Assembly: GCA_003008705.1 (NCBI GenBank)
Contig: PDUO01000046.1
Span: 186,001-250,000 of the forward strand
Source of the DNA: Pezicula radicicola
Lineage: Eukaryota; Ascomycota; Leotiomycetes; Helotiales; Dermateaceae
Length of the DNA: 64,000 bases
Reading direction: 5' to 3'
Shown here: piece by piece, positions 21,458 through 32,671 of the stretch
How positions within the stretch are numbered: the stretch's first letter is position 1
Layout of the letters: the number at the start of each line of letters is the position of its first letter
Translations under genes and position numbers: made by a program
The notes under the pieces: generated by a model
Database searches by the model: none
Seen by the model: only the letters and a program-made list of their open reading frames with translations
What the model was told of the DNA's origin: nothing

Positions 21458-24125
21458 TCAGATCTCTAATTTCTCGAGCTCGACCGAGCCGGACCGTGAG
21501 GAGGCTTTGGGAGTAGTAGGAGCCAGATTTTCGATTTTAGTGAGAATGTAACAGGATGCGTACATGTTAACACTAATTTGAGCGTTAGTGGCAATGTTTG
21601 TTTACGGGGAATGATGAGGGACATACCGATCAATGCAAGCACCGCCAATACGAACTCCAACCCTCTTGCCTTGAAATCCGAGAGATTCAAAGGTCTGGAT
21701 GTACCAAGGAGTGAGGGCGGCAGAGCGAAGAAGAACACGACCACCCAGTTTTAAGGCACGGTTAAGCTTCTCTATCTGTTGGCCTGCCGCTGCGGATCCA
21801 GGATCGAACCAGTCCATACTATCCATTACAACAGCAACCGTCAAAGTCCCAGGCGTCAGGCGGGTGACAACTTCATTGATCTCATCGGTGTGGATTCTCA
21901 GCCCGTTGAAGGCACCAGCCCTGGAAAGCTTCTGATGAGACTTGGGCTTGAGGTAATCCGGGTGGCAACGCTGAGAGAAAGAACCTTGGAGGCAGACGAG
22001 GTAGTATGGGTTATCTTCACCGATAAGTGTTTCGTTGATGACGGGATCGAGGGTTGACACCATATATTGCCAGACAGCTTGACCGCGATTTCCTGATTCT
22101 TCATCAGAGACAAGCATTGCGAGTTGATTTTGAGGAACTCCCAATGCAGCCCAAAGGAACTTTTCTTGGCTAACAACGAAGTAGGAGAGGAGGCGGGACA
22201 TGATGAGGGGGCGAATCTTCTTGTTCCAGACTTCCTTTTGCTCATTTAGGGTCTTAGATTCGATGAGATTTTTGACTTCGGTACGGAAGCCTAAGACCGT
22301 GGTGAGGAGACGGACAACGCGGATAGCGTGGCGAGAACCGCCAGTCTCGTATAGTCCTTTGCCGCTCTTGGAGGTGAAAATTTGAGTGTTGTTCAACCAG
22401 TACTGGAATGCACGGCTGGAGAGGTGGGGTGATAGACGAGAGATGAGCAGGGATCTGAAGTTAGGATGCTTGCCTTCACCAAAGAGCTTCCAGAAGTCAG
22501 CGTATGGGAGTGCGCTATAGGCTGCAACCTTCAGTTCCAAAAGATGATTCTGAGATGGGTTCAGATCGACTGCGTGGATACGGGCTGGGCTGCTCAGGGC
22601 GTAGGAAAGAATATTGTCACCTGCACTAGTGATGGCCAAGACAACGTCGTCGGAAGTGAGCTTGAGGAGGCGTTGATCGACACGTGAATCTTCCCAGGTA
22701 AACGCATAGATGTACTCATTGTTGAATTGAGTGTGCTTCTTTAGCTGGTCATCGTAATGGATTCGCCAATGGTGGTTCTGGTAGAAGAACGAGGGAAGTG
22801 GTAGGTTGGCAGTGAGGTTGATAATTGCAGCATCAAAAGCCTTGGATCGAAGTTCCGGGGGAGTTGCCTTTTCAACAGTGCGTGAGAGTGCGTTCTGGTG
22901 GTTGATCGGAGATAAGTATGGGGATTCAGTTACAGCTGCATCCAAGCGTTCGACAATCTCATGCGGGTAGTTCGGGGTGCTGCTAAGTGAGGATGCGGGC
23001 TTCTTTGGGCATCCAAGCCAGACGTAGTAAGGAATTGAGCCAAGAAGTTTGTTGCGGGAATCAGCGCTCAGAACTGTACCAAATCGATACTCGAGGTAGT
23101 CTCTACGACCAGCCTCAAGGCCAACACGATCCACATCAAACCATGCTCGCCAGAACAGTCTTCCAAACCAATTGACGTGGCGGTTGATAACCCCACCAGT
23201 GTAGTTTCTAAAATTTAAATCAACAATTGACTGGACGTAGAAATCTACAACTCCCATAACGCCAGAGGGTGCAAGCAAGGAAGTAAGAGAATCGATGACA
23301 GAGTAGAAGTCAGGCTATTGAAAATTAGCGAAGCTGCGAGAGCGTAACTCTGGTAATACCCACAATCATAGACAAGCTATAAGATAACGTAATCAAATCA
23401 GCACCGCCGACTTTGTCGCTGTTGTCTGCGAAATAGCTCGCTGTGGGCGAGCGTGTAAACCCAACAGGCCCAATTTCGCCAGCAACACTGGGCTCATGAT
23501 CTTCGAGGCGAAATGTCCTCGCATCTTGGCAAACAACTTTTACGTTATCCCAGCCAAGGCGTGCGAATCGCTTTCGCGCAACTTCACAAAGAGAAGGAGA
23601 GAAGTCGACAAGGTAGACGCTAGAGAAAAACTCAGGAACCGAGACGAACTCAGACATGGCTTCGATATTCCATCCTGTACCACCCCCAATCTGCATGATG
23701 TGATTAGTAACTGATCGTCAATGTTGTAGAACCAAACCTACATCAACCCAGATGCGTCTGGTGTCATGTGTGCGCTCAATCGCAGCCTTGTGGACCAATT
23801 GGGCTGCAACTAATGCAAGCATATCTTCACGACCTCTGAGCAGCCTCTTCCTGGTTGCATCATAGACACCAGCCTGTGCCTTGTAGAAGCTCTCGAGAGC
23901 ATCTTGCTGACCGTTTCCTGTACCATCGCCTGAGTGTGGCTTGAGGAAACAAGCATAGCAAAACCGCAGGAAGGCTGTAACGGTGCCTGGGTTTTCATCG
24001 TCCTGTTTTGCAGCACGAATAGTAGTAGCGAATATAACGCCAATTAGGACAACTAAAGTTGCTCCAACAATAAAAATCTGGGTGTGGGGATCCTTTACAA
24101 GGATACTAGGGATAAGAGAAGCCAT
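21458..24125 (-). CDS. BTA1: Betaine lipid synthase (BtaB-BtaA fusion)
   Basis: Four exons: 24125-23742, 23690-23364, 23314-21627 and 21572-21458, giving 837 aa. A membrane helix at residues 18-37 is followed by a class-I SAM methyltransferase (BtaB-like) with glycine loop VDIGGGTGWN at about 127-136 and VYLVDFS. The C-terminal half is BtaA-like (DUF3419): AITSAGDNILSY at about 463, then AVDLNPSQNHLLELK, MDSMDWFDPGS and GGACIDRVNMYASC. In fungi this fused enzyme transfers a 3-amino-3-carboxypropyl group from SAM to diacylglycerol and trimethylates it. The product is DGTS, a phosphorus-free membrane lipid made under phosphate shortage, normally at the ER. The reading frame continues for 94 codons beyond the TGA, which is followed by CTA. 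The last intron restores the DRVNMYAS motif. Confidence 0.93.
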
Positions 24126-25787
24126 GGTACTCTCTCATTTCTGACCGAATAGAAGTTCGGAAAATATGAAGTAGTTGATACTCGTAAAGACTGAGAAAGC
24201 AATTGGATGAGGAAGAAAGGGAAAAAGAGAGAAAAGAGCTACCTTCAGCCAGAATATATTCATAGGTCGTCTGCAGACCTGCCCTCCCCCACCATAAGGC
24301 GCCCCTCGAATATTCAACGTGTTGTCTGAAAGATATCTCGTTTGGGCCAATGGTAACAGCACATGTCTGGCCGCTCATTCAGGGTACTTCAGGGTCCTGT
24401 ACGGCACTGACAGGTTCGTGGAGTGGCGGTAGCGCGCTAGGCGATGGCTACCACATATTTAGGTTCAAGATCCCCCGGCCCTATTCTCACGATAACTTCA
24501 AGGACGCACGCGAATGGAAACTGAGAAGACAACAAGGACAACAGCGAGTCATTTTGGTCATCAGTTGCGTGGGGCGCCGGGCTTCATATCGAACAGCACA
24601 CGTCTCAGCGGCATCAAGCCATCAATTCGACGATCATACGCAGGCGCAGTGCTGAGCATTGAGAGTCGCAGCTGTTGATGATTGGAAGTTTGGGAGATGG
24701 ACGAGGCATGTGGGTGAGGTTATTCGCGTTCAGAGGCTCTGGACACTTGCTGCGACGTCAACTTCTTGGCGGCGCTCGTTAACTCGAGTATCCAATCATA
24801 ACACCGGCTGTGGCCTTCCCTTCAACAACTGGCCATTCATTGGCTGGTCTTACCAGCTGATGTTGCACAAACAATGCAGTATTTATTCATCTTTTATCCA
24901 GGCAATTCTTGAGGTGGAATGCGTATCTTTATCTCTCTCTTCTCTACGTTGCATTTTTTTTCTTTTTTGAGAAACAAGCTCTAGTACGAAGTGGGATGCG
25001 AAGTGCTGTCAGGAGCATCATTTCCAACTGAGTGACTTACTAGTCAAGCCATGTAAGTTACTCGAATTAGCGGAATTACTTACTCAAATCAAGTCAACTG
25101 AATATGAAGTAAGTCACGTGATGGTATTGACTTGCACGGAAAGTATTCTAGTTTATAGGTAGACAAGTATGTCTAAGTCGCCCCATAAATAATAGAATAA
25201 GAAGAAGTTCAGTTAGAACGGCGTGGGCAGAAAGCGCTGAAAGGGTTTATTGGCTTATTGTAAATTCACGTGTTTACAGTTTGTCATCACGTGCTGACGT
25301 CACAGCCTTGTTCATTAAAAGAATCTACAAGGCTGGCAACTTCTTGCAATCAACATCACACTCTCTCCGAAAGGAAGGCCATGGTCAACTTACCTCCGCA
25401 CTTCTACCAATACAAGTTTGAGAGCTGAGTTCATCGAGGGCCCATTTGCAGACAGAGCGCAAGTCTGTATCCATTCTATTGCATCTTTTACGGTCTTCTG
25501 TCTTCTGCACACACTGAAGGTTTGTTTACCGCATCTTCCTCTGCCCTCCTAAGCTCCTCTGTATCTACACGTACTGGACAAGTATCCAAGAGCCACTCAG
25601 CCTCACGCGCGATATTTTCATTTTCATCATCTGCAAGACTCGCGGCGAAAGTCAGGTAGCAGCTTCGTCGTACTTCCGTAAGCGCAAACCCAGGTCTTTT
25701 CACCAATTCACCAAACCACACACAAAAACGCCTTATCTCATCGCTCGATTGCCTTCCAATTCTACAACGCCAGAAAGAGCATCAGCC
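24126..25787. promoter_or_regulatory. Divergent upstream region, BTA1 / 2EXR
   Basis: This 1.66-kb stretch separates divergent genes. Its notable content is the E-box/CRE group at 25115-25302. A minus-strand frame at 25488-25721 has coding-like composition but lies in the presumed leader of the 2EXR gene and has no domain. Confidence 0.4.
25115..25302. promoter_or_regulatory. Three CACGTG boxes and one TGACGTCA
   Basis: CACGTG occurs at 25115-25120, 25267-25272 and 25288-25293, and a full palindromic CRE (TGACGTCA) at 25295-25302. CACGTG is bound by bHLH factors, including the Pho4/NUC-1 phosphate regulators of fungi. TGACGTCA is bound by bZIP factors. The group lies between the 2EXR gene (about 500 nt away) and BTA1 (about 1 kb away). 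Which gene it serves is not shown. Confidence 0.55.
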
Positions 25788-26664
25788 ATGTCCGACAACG
25801 TGCTCACCTTCACGCCCTTCCCAAAGCTTCCTCCGGAAATGTAAGTCCTAGTAATGCTTAGAGAATGCAGAAGGCTAAAATTATTCCAGACGCCTCAAGA
25901 TCTGGGGATTTGCATGTCAAAACTATCCAAGAGATATTTTGATTGAGGTAGTCGAGATCGAAGAACAACAAGATGAGGTTACGGAGGATGAGAATTCGGG
26001 GAGTAATACAAGCAACGTCACGGACGGCGATGAAAGGAGTGACGACTCCGAGATTGGCAACCTTCACAGTGGTACAGGAAGCGAAGTAAATAACAAGCTC
26101 GGATTCCGTATCAATACTACCAATCCTGCGGTCTTACAAGTCAACCGCGAATCTCGACACGAAGCCTCAAGGCTATACACGACTTGTTTCAATGCTGTCG
26201 ATGAAGGGACTGGGCTGAATTTCCATGTGTATATGAACCCTTGCACTGATGTGCTGTTTATTCGCATGAGTGGTGAAATATCTATGGGTATGGCAGAGTA
26301 TGGAGCCAGATGGCTCAATAGGGGTTTGTGTCAAAACTGGATCCCATCGCGGTCTGTTTCCCAGAGTATCCCAGCGGAGAGTGTTACTCATTTTCTTTCG
26401 CCGAAGATGAGCATGCGGCAAGATGAGTTATTTTTGGCTGCGAGACTGTACGTTGTCGTGGATGAGAACAACAACTACCTAGTTATCCACCTCACCAATT
26501 TCAGCCGTCTGGATCTCTTAAGCAACGATGACTGGAACGATACATTTATAAAAAAGCTGAATACGGTGGAGCGCTATTCAGGAGCGGTTGACGATCAATA
26601 TGTAAGATATATCGCGACGACGTGCAGCGATAAGGTTCGTGATGAGCTCTTTTTGATCAAATAA
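25788..26664 (+). CDS. 2EXR-domain protein
   Basis: Two exons, 25788-25840 and 25890-26664, giving 275 aa. Splicing of the 49-nt intron joins FTPFPKLPPEI to RLKIWGFAC, recreating the signature FxxFPxLPxEIRLxIW of the 2EXR domain, a large and poorly characterised fungal family. Later family features are NPAVLQVNRESRHEA at about residue 105 and a helical C-terminus. An acidic low-complexity insert (EEQQDEVTEDENSGSN) lies between the two motifs. There is no signal peptide or membrane helix, so it is probably cytosolic or nuclear. The function of the family is unknown. A second, decayed 2EXR copy is at 50770. Confidence 0.88.
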
Positions 26665-27235
26665 TTCGGTTCTATCTAGGCGGTGGTGGAAGCTGTAGGC
26701 AGGAAGCTATCCATTTGGGTTACGTCAAAAAGAATTCAGGTGTGATAGAGCCCAATTTGATGAGGTTTTTCAAAACTACTTTGAGCTAGAAGTATGAAGC
26801 GGCTCATACATGTTCTTCCAGTGTACGACGGTGTCATAATTAACACCCTAGTATCAAACTAGAATCTTCTGCAATGCGCCAGGACTTTTAAGTGATGCAA
26901 AGTACCCGCCGTTCTCTACTAGTCTTCTAAGTGACCATTGTCTTCACACTTTCGTTTCAGCAACTTTTCTATTACCATATCTAGGTTGTTCACTCAAAAC
27001 AGTTCGACTGTTTTCCTAATCTTATTCTCAGTCCAGCAATACTTCACTGGATATATTTCTAATCAGAACAAGCCTTCAGACAAAGCAAGTTTCGAATTCC
27101 CAAAGTATCTACGCATCTAAGCATCCCTATCTTGCGTATGAACGTGTCCTAAAAATATTGACAACGTTTGTGTACCTACCTAAAAGCTTCTTCTACCTTA
27201 TATATAGCCATACTGACACCCAACCCTCCTAGTAG
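26665..27235. other. Intergenic gap before RING gene
   Basis: 3' flank of the 2EXR gene and promoter of the RING gene. No other gene is seen. A TATATATA box lies at its end. Confidence 0.4.
27199..27206 (+). promoter_or_regulatory. TATATATA box
   Basis: The octamer sits only 30 nt before the first ATG of the RING gene. If it is the core promoter, transcription would begin at or after that ATG, favouring a downstream start such as 27323. Confidence 0.4.
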
Positions 27236-27874
27236 ATGCCTATCGTTATAGCCTTTCCCTCAAGCCATAGCTACAAGAAACCTTTTACTACACCTAGAAA
27301 GAGCGACCCCAACAAGCAACCCATGAAAAACAAGGATACCAAAACCAGTTCCAAAACCTCCACCAAGACAAAAGCAAAAACGAAAATGGATCCTTCCGAA
27401 ATCTCAAAATCTGCTTCTACCTCCAAAACACAAACCACAAACTCCAAAGCCATAAAAGTAAAACCTGCAAAGGAGATACCACTCCGGAAACAAAAGGATC
27501 AGGATGTGATCCAGGCGTTTCTGGAAGCGCAACATCATTGTCCTATTTGTTGGACTAGGGAATTGATTGATCCGGTTGTTACTACTTGTAAACATGTTTA
27601 TTGTCGTGGGTGTATTGTTGATATGTGTTATTCGGATCGGTTGTGTCCGGTTTGTAGGCAGAGGATTGTTCCTCGGAGAGGGGGCGTTGGGAAGGTTAGG
27701 TTGGTGGGGTTGGTTGGTGGGAAGGATGAGAAGGATGAGAAGAGTGAGGGGGATGGGGAGATGGAGAGTAGGGATGGGAATGGGAATGGGAATGGGAAAC
27801 GGGAAAGTGCCAGAGGGTGGATGAGGAGTGGTGTGGATGAATTGAAGAGGATTTTGGGAATGGTGGTTTTGTGA
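27236..27874 (+). CDS. RING-finger protein, probable E3 ubiquitin ligase
   Basis: Intronless frame of 212 aa. The N-terminal half is Lys/Thr/Ser-rich and disordered. A C3HC4 RING follows at about residues 101-141 (CPIC...TCKHVYCRGC...CPVC). These ligands coordinate two zinc ions and recruit an E2 enzyme. After the RING the chain is Gly/Lys-rich, including a DGNGNGNGK stretch encoded by GGGAAT hexamer repeats near 27776-27797, a likely length-variable site. The substrate is unknown. A TATA box very close to the first ATG suggests the true start may be Met30 (27323). The RING call is secure and the ligase role is inferred from the family. Confidence 0.85.
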   Translation: MPIVIAFPSSHSYKKPFTTPRKSDPNKQPMKNKDTKTSSKTSTKTKAKTKMDPSEISKSASTSKTQTTNSKAIKVKPAKEIPLRKQKDQDVIQAFLEAQHHCPICWTRELIDPVVTTCKHVYCRGCIVDMCYSDRLCPVCRQRIVPRRGGVGKVRLVGLVGGKDEKDEKSEGDGEMESRDGNGNGNGKRESARGWMRSGVDELKRILGMVVL

Positions 27875-28006
27875 GTACTGTAAGACGTTTTCTGAAATCT
27901 TTTTCAGATTACTTACTATATTTATAACTGTTTCTTGATTAAATTGATCTCTATTCTTTTCCCTCCTTATTTGATAGTCGAAGTTTGGATGGAATAACTC
28001 AATAAC

Positions 28007-28691
28007 TCAATCGTCCACTTCAAAAACCTCCTTCCCTAATTCTTCCCCAGGCCACAACACCTCATACAAAGCTCTTGCTCGTACCCAACCATCATACTCA
28101 TTATCCCAATCCCCATCCGAATGAAGCGAAAATGCTTTTCCTGCTAACATCCTTGCTCTTATCAGGATCGTACATACAACCAGATCGTAAGGCTTTCGAT
28201 TTGTTTTGCAGAATTCGAATTTGTTGAGTTTGGTTGTTTGGGATAGGATGAAGGTTTCGTGGGGCGAGCACCTAAAACTCGGAGTATTAGTGATTTGTTC
28301 CCCGTTTTAATATGGAAGAATTGTCAATATTTTCTCAGGATGAGGGTGCGATCTTGGCGATTGAAAAGAAATTCTTCTCGTGAGGGGACAAGGGGAGATG
28401 AGATAGAGGGACCAACCCATCATTTATCACAATCTTATATTTGAAATCTGGAGAGCCTTTGGGTTTGTTTTCTTCTTCTTCCTCGGGAATCTCATCTTCG
28501 TCGTTGAAGACTAGTGGGACTGAGGTACGGGAGATTATAAATTGTGTATCGGTTACTAATTGAGCCCAGATGGCTTCCCAGCGAACTGTGTCTTTGATGG
28601 TCCAGTAATGTGTATATCTATAAGAAGAAGAAAAATTGTTAAACAGGAATTGGTTTCAAGGCTGAGGGAGAAGAAAGAGTAAGTACCCCAT
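28007..28691 (-). CDS. Small conserved MGYTHYW protein, unknown function
   Basis: Three exons, 28691-28687, 28617-28417 and 28271-28007, giving 156 aa. The first coding exon is only 5 nt (ATGGG). Joined through a 69-nt intron it creates the N-terminus MGYTHYWTIKDTVRW, which resembles a family of uncharacterised proteins beginning MGYTHYW. The second intron (GTTGGT...TTTTAG, 145 nt) links KYKIVINDG to CSPHETFILS. Later segments are FCKTNRKPYDLVV, LHSDGDWDNEYDGW and an acidic end. There is no membrane helix or signal. No exon is long enough to stand out on its own, so it is easily missed. Consistent splice phase and residue composition argue that it is real. Confidence 0.75.
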
Positions 28692-29678
28692 TTTGAAAAT
28701 CTTGGGAAGGGAATGCAGAATACTTAAGATCCGAATTCGAGCAGAGAAATTAGAGAAAGTTGAATTGAAGTGAAGTGATTCAAGCCATTATTTCGTGAAT
28801 TTCGGGACAGCTCTTATAGAGAACTGATCTTTCAGATGCCAATTAAGTCATTTAAAAAGCAATTCTACGGAGCATCGAGTGACCGCGTTCAAGCTACACA
28901 AAATGCACAAAATGCACAAAATCCAGGCAACAACCGGCCTCCTTACTTTCTTGAAGCGCGCGGTGAACACGAAAACACATGATTGATCTTGAGTGGTCGT
29001 ACGCATTTGTACAAAAGAGGATATTGGTCCTGCTGCTGTTGGGGTGTGAGTTTGGTTGACGGAGTAGTCACATACCTCGATTACTGTAGAGCTTGAATTG
29101 ATCATACTTTACTCGATTATATATAGACAAAGTCTGTAAAGCCTGCTCCTAACAGAAGTATATAGTGTTTTTGACTTTAAATACAAAAAGGGGGAATTGA
29201 CTAATTACTGTGTCTTTATTAAGTCAAAAAGCAACAAGGTCACCTTCGTTCACCCCGCACCTTATTGATAGCTCAACAAGCAAAATCCGCTATCTTAAAA
29301 AAGGGGTCAGCCATTGTGGCCCATTTTTGTCACTTGTCAGTATATCCTCATTCTAGCCATAACTGCTTCTTCTTTTTCGGACTTTTTGCTCAACATCCCT
29401 GTTTTCTATTATAGCGCTCTACGCGCAATGCCGTAGCATCCGGAATGCCTTATTTTGTATGGAAATCAGGCTCCAATTGATGCTCAGCTCTTGTATATAA
29501 AGGCCTACTGCCTCCTACTTATTTTGATGGATCAGACAATTCAGACTCTCACTCAAATCACCATTATTGTGCTCGAGGGGTCATAAAGGACAAATGCACA
29601 ACAACAACAAAATGAAGCAGTAATAGGCTAGTCTAATTTAATTTCAAACTCCTCGAAGGTTCTAAACAGATATGTTAG
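28692..29678. other. Intergenic gap
   Basis: No supported gene. A 9-nt unit, cacaaaatg, is repeated in tandem near 28897-28922. A minus-strand frame over it (28848-29105) looks spurious. Confidence 0.35.
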
Positions 29679-29774
29679 TAGAGAACATGAGATTCGAACT
29701 CATGACCTTCCCAATATGGCATCCACATTATGCTGCGGTGCGAGAGGAACGAGCTACCACTGCTCCAGTTCTCC
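29679..29774 (-). tRNA. tRNA-like gene with intron, or tRNA-derived relic
   Basis: The minus strand folds as a cloverleaf. The acceptor is GGAGAAC/GTTCTCT (one G-U pair) and the D arm GAGC-AGTGGTA-GCTC. The anticodon stem is TTCCT/GGGAA, followed by a 4-nt variable loop, then a T arm ATGAG-TTCGAAT-CTCAT. The anticodon region is 32 nt, consistent with a 7-nt loop plus a 25-nt intron after position 37. Read that way the anticodon would be CGC, but that is uncertain because the acceptor lacks typical alanine identity. The internal A box (TGGAGCAGTGG) and B box (GTTCGAATC) are close to consensus. A SINE head or pseudogene is the alternative. Confidence 0.5.
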
Positions 29775-30063
29775 TTATTTGATTTGTTTGATGACATAGC
29801 ATGGATTATTTTGGTATGGTCAAGCCGATTGCATGCTGAAAGAGAAGATCAGGCTAAGAAAGCTTTGTAAAAAAGAATTCTCAGCAAGTTACAGCAGATT
29901 ACCTATTTTAGAGTTGTGCCAGAAGCGAGAGTCTTGGGTATCTTACACAATAATATACAAGAGCATACAAATAGCTCAAGTCTACAACTTAGAGTAATTT
30001 CAAAGTACACTTAATAAAACCCAAACCCCGATCCCTATAATTCTACAGAACAAGCCACATTTT

Positions 30064-31448
30064 TTAATGAATACACTTAAGTTCCGCAAATCCAACAGTC
30101 CAAGCAAAAGTTCCCATGATAGCAATCAAGAGACTCAAAGCAAGAATAATACTTAGCACCCCATATAAATAAGCCGCACTTCTCTTCAATGTAGTCAACT
30201 CAACAATCCAAGTACTAATCGTAGTAAGAACCACCACAAAATCCATCCATCACGCCCTGAAAACCCTGACAACTAATAACCGAAGCCTTCTCAGAATCTT
30301 GGAAATTAAACATCATTCCCAAGATCGCGGTTCCTAAAATATGGACCAAGAATGATCCTAAAGGGAATCGAGGGAAATACCTATTGAGATACATCGAAGC
30401 CTAAAATCAGATTAGACAACCGAGTGGTGCGAAGACTAATGCGAAGAGTGCGACTCCACGCCAATCTAGATTCGGTGAGAAGATTGCTAGGATTGTGACT
30501 GTTATCCAGAATCCTAAAGCTAGGATTACGGCGGATCATCGATCTAGGAAGTTTCGGGTGAATGAGAAGGGGATGGTTGGTATGTATGATTCGAGGGAAT
30601 TCGGCAATGTTGTAGCCTAGATAGAGTCCTCGGATGCAGAGACTGAGAGTTATGGTTATTACGGCGAGGACTGCGAGGATGGAAAATCCTGTGTTCCGTG
30701 GTACGGTTGTTGTTATGGATGTTAGGCTATTGCCGGTTGGATCGAAGTCACTTGGGTGGTCGAGAGGTGTAGGTAGATTGTTGGAGAGTGCTAGAAATGC
30801 ATCTCGTATAAAGGAGAAGGAAGTAAAAGAACCACATAATACTGTTGTGAGTCCAATGTAGAGTGGTATTGTTTTCTTGGCTGCTGCTAAGTCGATAGCT
30901 TGGCTATCGTCTGAATGATTTCTTCACTCTCTGGATTTCGAAATCGTAGTTTGGTGTACCCCATTCTTCTTTGAGAAGCATACGATCTTCTACTAAGAAA
31001 CCCATGATGATTGTGCCGGCAAAGTTGGCCCAGAACTCTGAGAATACGATAGGTGCTCCGGGGAAGAATATTACTGCCTGTAGTCCAAGGCGAGTTAAAG
31101 TCCCTAGTATCGCGAAAATAATGAGGTACGAGATTGTGTATTACTTAGTAGCCATCACAGAGGCTATATCATCGGTCTTGAGTCCCTTGTTATCCCTTTC
31201 CTTCTCTTCCTGATCAAAAGACGGCGTAGGATTTTCCTCCACATCGAACCTTTGGAGGTTTTGAAAATGTGCACCCGTTGTGGCGAGTCGAGTGTAAGGC
31301 GGTATATCCTGCAATCTTTGAGCCTCACTGAACTGAGTCGAAGGCGTTGAAGAGCCAGGTTCATCAACAAAGAGGCGTCAAATCGGCCATCAGATCTTCG
31401 GTCGATACGTTTCCTGTCTTTCTGTTGGAGCCTCTCGGCAGTACTCAT
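30064..31448 (-). pseudogene. FEX1: Fluoride exporter (FEX/CrcB) pseudogene
   Basis: Pieces of a fungal FEX fluoride channel appear in order but in different frames. They are a disordered N-terminus (FSEAQRLQDIPPYTRLA), then YTISYLIIFAILGTLTRLG, FSEFWANFAGTIIMGFLVED, IPLYIGLTTVLCGSFTSF, VLAVITITLSLCIRGLYLG, ALGFWITVTILAIFSPNLDW, LFALVFAPLGCLI, GVMDGFCGG, and TTISTWIVELTTLKRSAAYL at the end. FEX normally has two CrcB repeats in one chain, and both are traceable here. Breaks include a frame change near 31370, TAA at 31143-31141, TAG at 30906-30904, further frame changes, and stops in the second repeat. These are too many and too closely spaced for introns. Intact members move fluoride out across the plasma membrane. 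Confidence 0.82.
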
Positions 31449-32671
31449 GGGGCGCGATATCTCATTGTTCTTCTTTAAGAAAATAAAAATACACTTCTTG
31501 GGGCTAAAATGGACTTTGGGAGTAAACAAGTCGTTAAGATGTTAACCACCAAATGGAAGCGCTCTCGGTCGGTCACCTGGTTCCTGTTGGGGCTCCTGGT
31601 GGGTTTGCTTTTATAGCACGCCTCAGTGATGGCTTGCTGAAGCACTCGATGTTTTATTGGCTAAAATGAAAGAAAGTAGTCATTACCGTTTAGTTGTGTT
31701 TCATCATGAAGTCAAACAGTGATATCATGTAGAAATGGAAGTGCATTCACCGCTGGCACCGGCTAAACTGCCCAGCGATTTGGCGGCCATAGCGGTATGT
31801 CACTATATATGTCAGACTAGATAATGTAAAAGTCTATTTCAAGGGTCGAATTTCATCTTCCTCAATATGGATATCTTCCGGGCTTTCTCGTCGTAAACTC
31901 AATTATCTGTCTTTGCTGACTTTCTATTCGTTCTGATGTTTTTCAGTCACTAGATGGGTTGCTTTAGAACACCGATAATTGTTTAGCAAGTACAACTCGA
32001 AACTTGACTCGCTTAGGTATGAGAGGTAAATCTAGCTTTCTGAGATTTGAGTGTAATGTTTGAGTGAAGTCGTAGGAAATAATTTCTCAATTGTTAATGA
32101 ATAGTGTGGAAGTGGGGTGGCTAATAGTATGATTAAACGCCTCGACTTATCAGCAACAGAGAGTTCCTAGTCTACCATCAGTTCCGTGGTCGGGCTTATG
32201 GTGTGTATATAGCTGAATAATGAAATCCACACCGACCTACGGGACAGCGACGTGGTGACAAGCCTTCTATTTCCTACCTAATCTCCATCCGGTACTGATC
32301 AAACTCTAAAATGACGAAATCAAAGTTTATTTGATCTGTGGAACCCCTCATGGTGAGATGTTTGCGATACACACTAATGCACCAGTGACCAAGATAAGCG
32401 GGGGAAAACGCCATTTCTTGGCTCCAACTTTAAGATAAAGTGTGCTGTAGACTAGAAATACATAAAGCTTATTGAAAGAAGCTTCTTCTTGTTTAAATGG
32501 GAAGATTTACTAACTTCAGTAAAAAGTGATGTTAAATATCTGATCGACCATGCTAGAATTACTGTAGTATGCGTAACATTCCATTAGTTTGCTATTTGCC
32601 AAATTCTTTAGTTACCTTCGTAAGTCACTATAGCTACATTGTCACAATTCACTTTGGTTTCATGACCAGGA
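31449..32671. other. Intergenic gap
   Basis: Upstream of the broken FEX gene. I see no gene, strong repeat or RNA here. Confidence 0.35.

Noticed and set aside
25488..25721. 77-aa minus-strand frame upstream of the 2EXR gene
   Set aside because: Composition is protein-like, but it has no recognisable domain, no splice partners and lies in a probable leader region.
28848..29105. 85-aa minus-strand frame over a cacaaaatg repeat
   Set aside because: The Cys-Ile-Leu run derives from the tandem repeat; no other support.
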